This document shows positions 56,683 to 64,000 of a stretch of DNA of 64,000 bases, piece after piece (the stretch's first letter is position 1; each line of letters begins with the position of its first letter). Location: positions 761,846 through 825,845 of the forward strand of contig WYCW01000004.1 in the NCBI GenBank assembly GCA_011392765.1. The letters are read 5' to 3'. The notes beneath the pieces are model-generated. The model ran no database searches and was not told where the DNA came from. It saw nothing but the letters and a program-made list of their open reading frames with translations. Source of the stretch: Candidatus Thiosymbion ectosymbiont of Catanema sp. Cochon2018. Lineage in GTDB: Bacteria > Pseudomonadota > Gammaproteobacteria > Chromatiales > Chromatiaceae. Made by a program: the position numbers and the translations under genes.

Positions 56683-57687
56683 TCATTGACCGGGAACGGG
56701 CTTTGGGGTGGTCGGTAATAGATGGCAAACATAGAGAATACTGTGATTATAATGCTTAACACTAGATAAGATAGCAAAACGACCCAATTCTCTCAACCCA
56801 TGGGCCGAGGGCAAGTACTTTGATCTCGAACGCGGCAGGATAAATATGTGTAATAGCCCCACAAATAATAATAACAATATGAACAGCCCAAAACTAAACC
56901 AGTATCCTATTTCCTTCTTGATTCATTAAAAAGTAGGACTAACATAAATGCGGTATAGGCAAATATTGTAATCAAAAAAATATGTGGCCAAAGGTTACTG
57001 CATAAATGATGTCTGTGTAATATGCCTGCCCCTCGTTCTTATGTGACTTGCTAAGAAAATTCTCCCAGCCATAAAATGGTTTTTCTTCAATTGATTTTTT
57101 ATCGGCGCCAAGAAAAAATGGCTCAACATGGCGGGCGATCCAAATACCATTTTGACTTATTACTTTTTGATTGGCTCGCAAATGCGTATCAATAGTAATA
57201 GAAACAACCACTGTAAGAGCAAGTGACAAAATTACTCCTGGATGGTTAGGGCAATGAGATTCAACGGCTCCTTCTCCCCTTTTTCTATTTTTATTATTGT
57301 ATACTAAAGCGATAAAACCAAGAATTATGCCCATAAATAAGAATTTCATTTCGTACCAATTTGATTCATGTTGAAGACAGTAACTACAAGTTCTGAAGGT
57401 TTCATTAGAATAGAGCATGACTCCACCAGTCTTTCTGACGTAAAGTTGACATTGATGCCTCCTGTATAGACATCATGATCTTTTTTCACTACTGAATAAC
57501 CATCCAGTTCTTTATATTTTATATTTGATAATACAATTGTGTCAGTTTTTTTAAAAATCTTTGAATATATCGAGTTTAACGAGTCTAATAAATTTGAGGC
57601 CACAATAATCATAAAACCGATCACAGAGACCACAAGTATAGGTTTTATTTTTAGTAGTTTATTTATAACTTCCTCAATTGGTTTCAT
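56683..57687 (-). pseudogene. Degenerate paralogue of the 62003-63349 membrane protein
   Basis: Frames 57687-57346 (MKPIEEVINKLLKIKPILVVSVIGFMIIVASNLLD...) and 57418-56972 (HESNWYEMKFLFMGIILGFIALVYNN...VISQNGIWIARHVEPFFLGADKK...FYGWENFLSK) overlap by a frameshift; a further shift gives HIFLITIFAYTAFMLVLLFN, and 56877-56683 adds LLLFVGLLHIFILP. In order these align with DWFHYKFLLVGGLFGALLF, LGVWIHRHIEDPFLLEQGLLGWETFI and the last membrane segments of the intact 448-residue protein. Very AT-rich. 56435-56682 contains part of an ACCCCGTCC/CGGGCTACGG repeat and no gene. Confidence 0.6.
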
Positions 57688-57796
57688 AATTTATCTCTCT
57701 TACTTACTCTATGATAATTGCGAGAGAAGGCAAGTCTTCAGGAATGTGGGGACCTGACAACGATACTAGGTAGCGTTGACATTTATGCCAAGCAGA

Positions 57797-58957
57797 TCAT
57801 GAAATCACCGGAGTGATATTCTCGCCGGTTTCAGAATCGAACAAGTGGACATCGCCTGGTTCGACGGAAAGGTCGATTGTTTCCCCTTCCTGCGCTCGAA
57901 TATCCGCTCCCAGTCGTGCGACAACACGCAAGCAATCATCATGTCCGGCATCGAGCTCGAGCTCCCGATGCAGTGCGTCCAACCTCCCGCCGGTATTTGC
58001 GCGCACGTCGAAATGCACGAAAAGATCCGCTCCGAGCCATTCGACCACTTCTAACCGAGCTCGGAACTTCAACGCTTCGCCATCAGACCGACTAGCGACC
58101 CGAAAACCCTCAGGGCGAATACCTGCGATGACCTCGCGCTTTCCCCGCGGCAAGCTATGAGAAGAATCTTCGGGAAGCGCGACCTCGCTCATGGGAAGAA
58201 TGAGCCTGTTCCCCTCGATCTCAGCAGGAAGGAGGTTCATGGCAGGTGATCCAACGAAGCCGGCGACGAACAAGTTGGCCGGACGTCCGTAGAGCTCCCG
58301 CGGCGTTCCTGTCTGTTGGATCTCCCCCTTACGCAACACCGCGATCCGATGACCGAGGGTCATGGCCTCGGTCTGATCGTGGGTGACATAGACCATTGTC
58401 GTACCGAGACGCCGCTGCAGCCGCGCCAGCTCGGTTCGCATCTGCACTCGGAGCTTGGCGTCCAGATTCGAAAGCGGCTCGTCGAGCAGGAAAGCGGACG
58501 GCTGGCGCACGATGGCTCGGCCCATGGCTACGCGCTGCCGCTGGCCGCCGGAGAGGGCCGCGGGTTTGCGTGCGAGCAGCCCGCCGAGTTCCAGGATGGT
58601 TGCGGCTTCTTCGACTCGCGCGGCGATTTCCGCGTTGTCCATCCCGGCCAGCTTGAGCGGGAAGGCCATGTTCTCGCGCACGGTCATGTGGGGATAGATG
58701 GCATAGCTTTGGAAGACCATCGCCATGTTGCGGTCTTTGGGATCCCTCTCCGTCACCGACTCGCCGCCGACCCGGACAGCCCCGGATGTGGGCCGCTCGA
58801 GACCGACAATAATCTTGAGCAGTGTCGATTTGCCGCAGCCGGAGGGTCCGACCAGAATGAATAGCTCGCCGTCGCGAATGGTCAAGTCGGTCGGCCGGAG
58901 AACTTCCGTGCCATCCGCAAAGCGTTTGTTTACCTGCTCGAGAACGATCTCCGCCAT
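57797..58957 (-). CDS. ABC transporter ATP-binding subunit (MalK/UgpC/SugC type)
   Basis: 386 residues from the ATG at 58957 (AAAGGGGGT upstream). Walker A GPSGCGKSTLLKI (about 37-49), signature LSGGQRQRVAMGRAI (about 133-147), Walker B AFLLDEPLSNLD, H-loop VTHDQTEAM; the C-terminal third is a TOBE/OB regulatory domain (ANLFVAGFVGSPAMNLLPAEI, AGIRPEGFRV). This length and architecture are those of carbohydrate importers in which one ATPase serves MalF/MalG-type permeases. Last gene of a four-gene operon on the minus strand (binding protein, two permeases, ATPase), 13 bases after the second permease. Confidence 0.93.
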   Translation of the reverse strand: MAEIVLEQVNKRFADGTEVLRPTDLTIRDGELFILVGPSGCGKSTLLKIIVGLERPTSGAVRVGGESVTERDPKDRNMAMVFQSYAIYPHMTVRENMAFPLKLAGMDNAEIAARVEEAATILELGGLLARKPAALSGGQRQRVAMGRAIVRQPSAFLLDEPLSNLDAKLRVQMRTELARLQRRLGTTMVYVTHDQTEAMTLGHRIAVLRKGEIQQTGTPRELYGRPANLFVAGFVGSPAMNLLPAEIEGNRLILPMSEVALPEDSSHSLPRGKREVIAGIRPEGFRVASRSDGEALKFRARLEVVEWLGADLFVHFDVRANTGGRLDALHRELELDAGHDDCLRVVARLGADIRAQEGETIDLSVEPGDVHLFDSETGENITPVIS

Positions 58958-58970
58958 TTCTACCCCCTTT

Positions 58971-59807
58971 CTACCCCTTGACTGCACCCGCGGTAAGTCC
59001 GGCAACGATGCGCCGTTGGAAGATGAGGACCACCAGACTCACCGGGACCGTAACCACTACGGAGGCGGCGGCGATGGAGCCGGTCGGCAGCTCGAAGCGG
59101 GAACTGCCGGTGAAGAAGGCGATGGCGGCGGGTACCGTCCTGGCATCGTTGGTGGAGGTCAGCGCCGCGGCGAACAGAAAATCGTTCCACGCGAAGATGA
59201 ATACCAGGATGGCTGCGGTAAAGATCCCCGGTGCCGCCAGGGGGGCGATCACGTGGCGGAACGCCTGAAACGGCGTCGCACCGTCTACGCGGGCCGCTTT
59301 GTCCAAATCCCACGGGATCTCGCGAAAGAAGGCCGACAGGATCCAAATGGCCAACGGTAGGGTAAAAGTCATGTAGGGTAGAACAAGACCCGGCCAGGTG
59401 TTGTAGAGACCTATGTTCCGCCACAGGTTGAATAATGGACCGATGACCGCCACCGGAGGAAACATGGCGATGGACAAGGCCGCCCCCAGTATAAGGGCGC
59501 GTCCGCGAAAGCGCAGTCGCACGATGGCATAGGCGGCGAACATGGCCAGCGACACGGCGAGCAGGGTCGAAACTGCGGCGATGCCGATGGAGTTCCAAAG
59601 CGCTGCCGGAAACTGGGCGTCCGCAAAGATCGCCCGGTAATGTTCCAGACTGATCTCCCGTGGAACGAAGCGGTTGTCGTTCAGGTCCGCCGCGGGCTTG
59701 AGCGACAGGGACAGGATCCACGCAACCGGAAATAGCGCATAGGCGATCACGACCAGGCTGCCGGTGCGCCAGAACAAGGTTTCAAGCACACCTCTGTGCG
59801 GGCTCAC
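58971..59807 (-). CDS. ABC sugar permease, MalG type
   Basis: 278 residues with six predicted membrane segments ([124 protein letters not shown]) and the EAA loop [29 protein letters not shown] that docks the ATPase. The C-terminal [14 protein letters not shown] is the usual MalG ending. Start overlaps the end of the MalF-type gene by four bases. Confidence 0.92.
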   Translation of the reverse strand: MSPHRGVLETLFWRTGSLVVIAYALFPVAWILSLSLKPAADLNDNRFVPREISLEHYRAIFADAQFPAALWNSIGIAAVSTLLAVSLAMFAAYAIVRLRFRGRALILGAALSIAMFPPVAVIGPLFNLWRNIGLYNTWPGLVLPYMTFTLPLAIWILSAFFREIPWDLDKAARVDGATPFQAFRHVIAPLAAPGIFTAAILVFIFAWNDFLFAAALTSTNDARTVPAAIAFFTGSSRFELPTGSIAAASVVVTVPVSLVVLIFQRRIVAGLTAGAVKG

Positions 59808-60682
59808 GTTTTGTCCTCCGCGGCGAAGCTGGCCCCAAGACCTTTAACGAAGAGCATCGCGATGGCGACGACGCACAGGAAGATCAGCACCGACACCGCC
59901 GAGCCGAGCCCGAGGTTGAGCCGGCTGACAAGGGCGTGGTAGCCGACGATGGATACCGTCTCAGTGCCCTGGGCGCCGCGGGTCTGCACGAAGACGGTGT
60001 CGAAGATGCGAAAAGCATCCAGGGTACGGAACAGCAGAGCCACCATGACCGCGTTGCGCATCAGGGGTAGGGTCACCCGAAAGAAGCGCTGCCGGGCACT
60101 CGCTCCATCCACGCGCGCCGCGTCCAGCAAGTCCCGGGGAACCAACGTCAAGCCCGCAAGCAGCAGCAGGGCCATGAAGGGCGTGGTCTTCCATACCTCG
60201 GTGAGGATGATCACCAAGAAGGCCGACCAGCGTTCCGTCAGCCAGGGCGTCTCCAGGCCGAGCCATGGGTTTATGAACCCCGTGACCGGGTCGAAGGCGA
60301 ACTTCCAGGCCAGAGCCGCGACGATGGTAATGATTGCGTAAGGGACCAGGATGGACGCGCGAACCGTACTGCGCAGGAAGAGAACCCGGTGCATCAACAA
60401 CGCGAGCAACATGCCCAGCACCAGTTCGATGGAAACCGAACCGACGGTAATGATCAGGGTGTTGGCCAGGGACTCCCACCAAACTCCAGAGGTGAGCACG
60501 CCGGCATAATTGGCGAGTCCGACGAACGCCCGTTCGTCCGGAAAACGCAGGTCGTAGCGGAAGAGCGAGAGCCACAAAGCGTAGCTGATCGGATAGGCGG
60601 TCACCAGCAGCATGGCCAGAGCCGCCGGGGTGCACAGGAGCCAGGCCAGGCGCTCCTCCGAGTGGTCGCGCACGCGGCTCAT
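59804..60682 (-). CDS. ABC sugar permease, MalF type
   Basis: 292 residues, six membrane segments and the EAA loop [25 protein letters not shown] (about 190-214). [12 protein letters not shown] and WRLSLF-like [19 protein letters not shown] near the start are typical for UgpA/SugA-type subunits. Overlaps both neighbours by four bases (ATGA), so all three are translationally coupled. Confidence 0.92.
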   Translation of the reverse strand: MSRVRDHSEERLAWLLCTPAALAMLLVTAYPISYALWLSLFRYDLRFPDERAFVGLANYAGVLTSGVWWESLANTLIITVGSVSIELVLGMLLALLMHRVLFLRSTVRASILVPYAIITIVAALAWKFAFDPVTGFINPWLGLETPWLTERWSAFLVIILTEVWKTTPFMALLLLAGLTLVPRDLLDAARVDGASARQRFFRVTLPLMRNAVMVALLFRTLDAFRIFDTVFVQTRGAQGTETVSIVGYHALVSRLNLGLGSAVSVLIFLCVVAIAMLFVKGLGASFAAEDKT

Positions 60683-61941
60683 AATAGGCCCTCCGAGCGC
60701 AGTGCGCGGCCTACGGCATCGCGGAGGCGCTCGGCATCCCGCTCGGGCTCGATCCTGGAGAGGGGATGCAGCGTGCGGCTGATCGCCAGCGAGACATCGT
60801 TGTAATAGGGTGTCCGGGGACGTTGCACGGCATCGCGCAATGTCTCGCGCAACAGGTCGGCGAAGGGAAAGGTCGCCCGTACCTGCGGATCGTCGTAGAG
60901 CCTGTCACTCGTCGGAGGCAGGCCGCCGCGCGCAGCGGCAAGACGCTGACTCTCCGGGGAGGCGATACAAGCGGCGGCGCACCGTGCCAGGGCCGGATGG
61001 TCTGAGAAGGCTCCCACCCCGAGGTTGATGCCCCCGATCGTGACTCGGCTGGGCCGTCCCGGCTCCACTGCGGGCCAACGCGCCCAGCCCATGTGCTCGG
61101 CGACCGCCGGGGCATTTGCTCGGGCGCTCGGCCACACATATGTGTAGTTGACCATGAAGCTCGAGCCGCCGGACTCGAAGGCAAGGCGTGACTGGTCCTC
61201 GCGGGTGGTGGCCAGACCCGGATCGGCGGCTGGGGACCCGGCAAGGCGATGCAGGATGCGCAAGGCCTCCCGGGTAGGAGCGCTACTCAAGGCGGGAGCG
61301 TCCGTCTGCTCGTCGAGCACCGAGCCTCCGGCGGATGCGAGCAGGGACACGAAAAAGACCGTGAGTCCTTCATAGCGCTCTCCTTGGGCCTGGATCGTGC
61401 CGTCCTCCCCGAGCCTCTCGGCCAAGTCGATCATTTCGTCCCAGGTCTGCGGCGGTTGCGGTACTCGGTCAGTGCGGTACCAAAGCAGCTGAGTGTTGGT
61501 GGTAAAGGGTGCCGCCCACAGCCGCCCCTCGTAGACGGCGCTCTCCACCGCGGAATCGATACGGCCATCGCTGACCCGCCGGGCTGCGTCCTGCGGCCAG
61601 GGCAGGATCCATCCTGCTTGCGCGAACTCTGCGGTCCAGATCACGTCCATTCCGATAATATCGATATCGCTGTCCTGCGCGGCCAGACGCCGCGCCAATT
61701 GCTCGTGCTGCTGGTCGGCGTCGGCGGGAAGCGGCTTGAGCTCGACGCGGTAAGCGCCGTCCGACTCCTCGGCGCAACGCCGCGCCACTTCAGCAAAAGC
61801 ACCGGACGGCTCGTTGAACACGTACCAGTTAAGAACCGGAGTGACTGGTGCTTCCCGGACACAACCGGACATGAGAGCTGCGGCAAGGACCGCACCGATC
61901 CGGAACCTGATACGGAATGTCGAGTTGGTTGACACTAGCAT
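60679..61941 (-). CDS. ABC sugar-binding lipoprotein (family 1 extracellular solute-binding)
   Basis: 420 residues. Signal peptide with lipobox ALMSGC (C27), so anchored by lipid and acting in the periplasm. SBP_bac_1 features: SDIDIIGMDVIWTAEFAQAGWILPW, AVYEGRLWAAPFTTNTQLLWYRTDRVPQPPQTWDEMIDLAERL, FMVNYTYVWP, and the C-terminal LPPTSDRLYDDPQVRATFPFADLLRETLRDAVQRPRTPYYNDVSLAISRTLH as in trehalose/maltose-type proteins (ThuE/LpqY relatives). First gene of the operon. Substrate probably a disaccharide; not certain. Confidence 0.9.
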   Translation of the reverse strand: MLVSTNSTFRIRFRIGAVLAAALMSGCVREAPVTPVLNWYVFNEPSGAFAEVARRCAEESDGAYRVELKPLPADADQQHEQLARRLAAQDSDIDIIGMDVIWTAEFAQAGWILPWPQDAARRVSDGRIDSAVESAVYEGRLWAAPFTTNTQLLWYRTDRVPQPPQTWDEMIDLAERLGEDGTIQAQGERYEGLTVFFVSLLASAGGSVLDEQTDAPALSSAPTREALRILHRLAGSPAADPGLATTREDQSRLAFESGGSSFMVNYTYVWPSARANAPAVAEHMGWARWPAVEPGRPSRVTIGGINLGVGAFSDHPALARCAAACIASPESQRLAAARGGLPPTSDRLYDDPQVRATFPFADLLRETLRDAVQRPRTPYYNDVSLAISRTLHPLSRIEPERDAERLRDAVGRALRSEGLL

Positions 61942-61960
61942 GAAAACCTTACTGCATTAG

Positions 61961-62024
61961 AACCACGGATGGACACGGATAAACACGGATCACAATCTGT
62001 GTTTATCCGTGTCCATCCGTGGTT
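61961..62024. repeat. 64-bp near-perfect hairpin, same as the interior of the 14151 repeat
   Basis: AACCACGGATGGACACGG...ATAAACACGGAT and its inverse with a six-base loop CACAAT. It lies between the binding-protein start and the end of the membrane-protein gene; the latter's final codons (GACGGACACGGATAA reading on the minus strand) and TAA stop are inside the hairpin arm. Confidence 0.75.
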
Positions 62025-63349
62025 CTTCGGTGCGGTTCGTTATCGAGGATCTTCAGATAAAGCCCAACCGTAATCGTTAGAATCGCACTCAGTAGCACAT
62101 ACAGAAGCGGCTGATGCAATTGCGACTGCACGTACACGGAGCTCCACGGCCAGGGCTGTGTGGAAAACGCACTCGGATAACTATGCGCCATCCAGGCAAA
62201 ACCGCAGAGAAGTACATGTACGAACCCGAAACTAATTATCAGCCATTGCCGTTGAAGTTTCAATCTGTTATGGCGATCGTCACGATCCATACCGATCAAT
62301 CCATTATAGACACCGCCCCGACCTTTGTCGATCTTGATTTGTTTCCAAGCTTGAAACAAAAGGAGCAAATAAATCGAGTACAGCAGCCATGAAATGACGT
62401 GAAGCTGGGGCCAGGTAAACCGCCAGATAACATCCGTGTGCATACCTCCGGTGTTCTTCACGCCATGACCATGTCGAATGAACGTCTCCCACCCGAGAAG
62501 ACCCTGCTCAAGAAGAAACGGGTCCTCTATGTGTCGATGGATCCAGACGCCCAGTTGCGCTACTCCTGACACTATGCTCCGAACATGGGCGTCTATCACC
62601 AAAGCGATGCAGGTTGCAACAGCAAGAACCAAACATATCACCACTATTGGTTCTATCAGACGGTTAAGGGTAGATCCCATGCTGTTGGGCTGCTTACTAA
62701 TAAATTGTGGAGCAACGAACAATAGCGCCCCGAATAGCCCCCCTACGAGAAGGAATTTGTAGTGAAACCAATCCTCCTCCCTTTCGATCTTGAGTTTGAT
62801 CTCTGTGACAGCCTTCTTGTGCTCTTCTATTATCAGCTGTTCTACGAAACCGATATTGTGGGAGTTATCCTCAGTGCACTTTTTCCTAGTGTCTCCTTTA
62901 CCACAGATAGTGAACTCTCCCATAGTGACTCTTTTCTTACCGTAATTTTCTGGAACCTGCTCAAAGCATGGTGTTTTTCCTCCTTCGGGACAAATATCGA
63001 CAGGCGGAAACCAAAACAGCATCAACATGACCGCTGTTCCGAGAAGAAAAACCAAAACAAGCTCTTTCCGAAAACCTTCCAAACGCCAACGAAGAATAAA
63101 TAACGCAAGCAATATAATGAGGATGAAGAATGCGAATGTCTGCACTAAATCTTCAATAGCGAGATCCTTATCTTCAACAGCGGACTCCTCAAAATTGCTC
63201 GCCACAATATCGAGCTTCCCCAAATTGCCCGCCACAACATCGAGCACATCTCCATGAAAAAGTGTCAACAGCATTAAGACTATCGAAAGTGAAAGGAATA
63301 GGCCGACAAACACCCTCCGCCATTCCCGAGACCACAAGTTAGAGTTCAT
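62003..63349 (-). CDS. Polytopic membrane protein of unknown function
   Basis: 448 residues from the ATG at 63349 (TTGGAGAG upstream). About eight membrane segments: RRVFVGLFLSLSIVLMLLTLF, FAFFILIILLALFILRW, LVLVFLLGTAVMLMLFWFP, FLLVGGLFGALLFVAPQF, IEPIVVICLVLAVATCIALVIDAHV, LHVISWLLYSIYLLLLFQAW, LIISFGFVHVLLCGFAWM, LLYVLLSAILTITVGLYL. Two loops carry cysteines (CPEGGKTPCFE and ICGKGDTRKKC). A broken paralogue lies at 56683-57687, so the ABC operon is flanked by two members of this family. The last eleven residues (EPHRRTTDGHG) derive from repeat DNA. Family not recognised. Confidence 0.7.
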   Translation of the reverse strand: MNSNLWSREWRRVFVGLFLSLSIVLMLLTLFHGDVLDVVAGNLGKLDIVASNFEESAVEDKDLAIEDLVQTFAFFILIILLALFILRWRLEGFRKELVLVFLLGTAVMLMLFWFPPVDICPEGGKTPCFEQVPENYGKKRVTMGEFTICGKGDTRKKCTEDNSHNIGFVEQLIIEEHKKAVTEIKLKIEREEDWFHYKFLLVGGLFGALLFVAPQFISKQPNSMGSTLNRLIEPIVVICLVLAVATCIALVIDAHVRSIVSGVAQLGVWIHRHIEDPFLLEQGLLGWETFIRHGHGVKNTGGMHTDVIWRFTWPQLHVISWLLYSIYLLLLFQAWKQIKIDKGRGGVYNGLIGMDRDDRHNRLKLQRQWLIISFGFVHVLLCGFAWMAHSYPSAFSTQPWPWSSVYVQSQLHQPLLYVLLSAILTITVGLYLKILDNEPHRRTTDGHG

Positions 63350-63401
63350 GGTTCTCTCCAAAACACCTGCCAGGGATTACGTGAAGCAGTAGCACGCTAA
63401 C

Positions 63402-64000
63402 CTAGCGAGGCTTCGCCTCAGACCGACGAGTTGCGGTTTTGTCCGCACGCTCGTCGCACAATTCTAATTCGACAAGATTTACAGGATTTTCAAGATTTAC
63501 AGGATTTTTTTCTTGTTGCCCTGAACGTTCGCCGCACGGTTACCTGCTTGCCCAAGCGCGTAGGATGCGGTGAGCACGGTAATACCTTCAGGATTGCGTT
63601 TGGGGTCGGCGCGAACCGCATCGATGATGGCACCACCGGAGGGCGTGTGGGCCGGGGTCACGTGGACCGCAATGCCATTAAGTTAAGCGTTACCGGTCGG
63701 CAAAGTAAGAGAAGAAACTACGAATCACGCGAATCCTCGCGAATCGATTCGCGGAAATTCGCGTGATTCGTAGTTTTCTCTTCCGCATCGGTAAGTGGCC
63801 AACAGCTAACTTAATGGCATTGACGTGGACCGGGGTCAGGTCTTGTATTCCATCATTCATAGATGCACCGACCTCGCTTTACCGCCACCAAGATTCCATG
63901 GCAGAGAACAAGCCCTTGGGTAACCGTTCAGACCCCCACTGTTTTTGCGATCTCCCCGGCACCGGATTCCGGTACCCAGCCCTGAAAGGGCGTGACACCG
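63402..64000. repeat. Repeat-only terminal region including a 153-bp MITE with 10-bp target duplication
   Basis: 63402-63432 is a lone left end of the CTAG family. 63474-63510 is a GATTTACAGGATTTT tract related to 4478. 63553-63635 has GTAGGATGCGGTGAGC...CGAACCGCATC. 63670-63822 is a palindromic element bounded by CAATGCCATTAAG and CTTAATGGCATTG, flanked by perfect direct repeats ACGTGGACCG (63660-63669, 63823-63832); it interrupts a GGGGTCAGGTC transposase end. 63930-63950 (ACCGTTCAGACCCCC) resembles the inner repeat of the 7795 element. No gene is visible from 63350 to the window end. Confidence 0.7.

Overview
The window reads as a chromosomal contig of a high-GC gammaproteobacterium. Evidence is the gene order: pilD near coaE, glnE-ilvE, leuS-lptE-holA, proA-nadD-rsfS. 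Rubrerythrin, a GlpC/Hdr-like Fe-S protein and glgC suit a microaerobic or redox-flexible lifestyle, but I cannot name a genus. All assignments are from reading motifs and neighbourhoods; no search was run.

Layout. 0-5.6 kb: the end of a WD40 protein, an NYN-domain protein, pilD, an AT-rich methyltransferase lying inside a transposon-like unit, a dCTP deaminase-like gene and coaE. 5.6-7.6 kb: GlpC-like Fe-S protein and rubrerythrin. 8.5-14.2 kb: glnE, ilvE, a zinc-finger protein and cytochrome b561. 14.4-24.4 kb: an orphan, decaying type VI secretion island on the minus strand (frameshifted vgrG, DUF6484, DUF4150/PAAR-like, about 2.7 kb of debris, toxin-tail fragments, two unknown genes, DUF2169 and a ketosynthase-like protein). 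25.2-27 kb: an SDR plus a DapF-like epimerase. 27.5-34.2 kb: SLC13 transporter, AAA_14/DUF4143 ATPase, a broken RHH antitoxin and recQ. 34.7-39.4 kb: leuS-lptE-holA. 39.5-42 kb: AlbA_2 protein, a collapsed TrlF-like PHP-ATPase and a 3' ATPase fragment. 42.2-46.5 kb: thiC, a modular helix-hairpin-helix protein and glgC. 47-52 kb: proA, a DUF3782 protein, nadD, rsfS, VWA and J-domain proteins. 52.1-57.7 kb: a graveyard of toxin-antitoxin modules, REP-associated transposase remnants and a degenerate membrane-protein gene. 57.8-63.3 kb: a sugar-type ABC transporter and a membrane protein paralogous to the degenerate one.

The most striking property is the spaces between genes. They are packed with several families of short non-autonomous repeats: imperfect palindromes, MITE-like elements with readable target duplications (8 bp, 10 bp, 10 bp, TAA, CTAG), and a mosaic family bounded by CTAG whose interior differs between copies. 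No intact transposase is visible. In at least six intact genes (glnE, cytochrome b561, dapF-like, lptE, thiC, rsfS) the stop codon is the repeat's own border tetranucleotide (CTAG, CTAA or TTAG), and two or more others stop inside a repeat. I consider this pattern the main lead: repeats that target YTAR-type sites appear to be parked on stop codons, where insertion is harmless.

Single-base frameshifts are common in the accessory genes (vgrG, RHH antitoxin, vapB, several PIN toxins), while long housekeeping genes (glnE, leuS, recQ, thiC) are open throughout. This favours true decay over random sequencing error, although two of the frameshifts lie in homopolymers.
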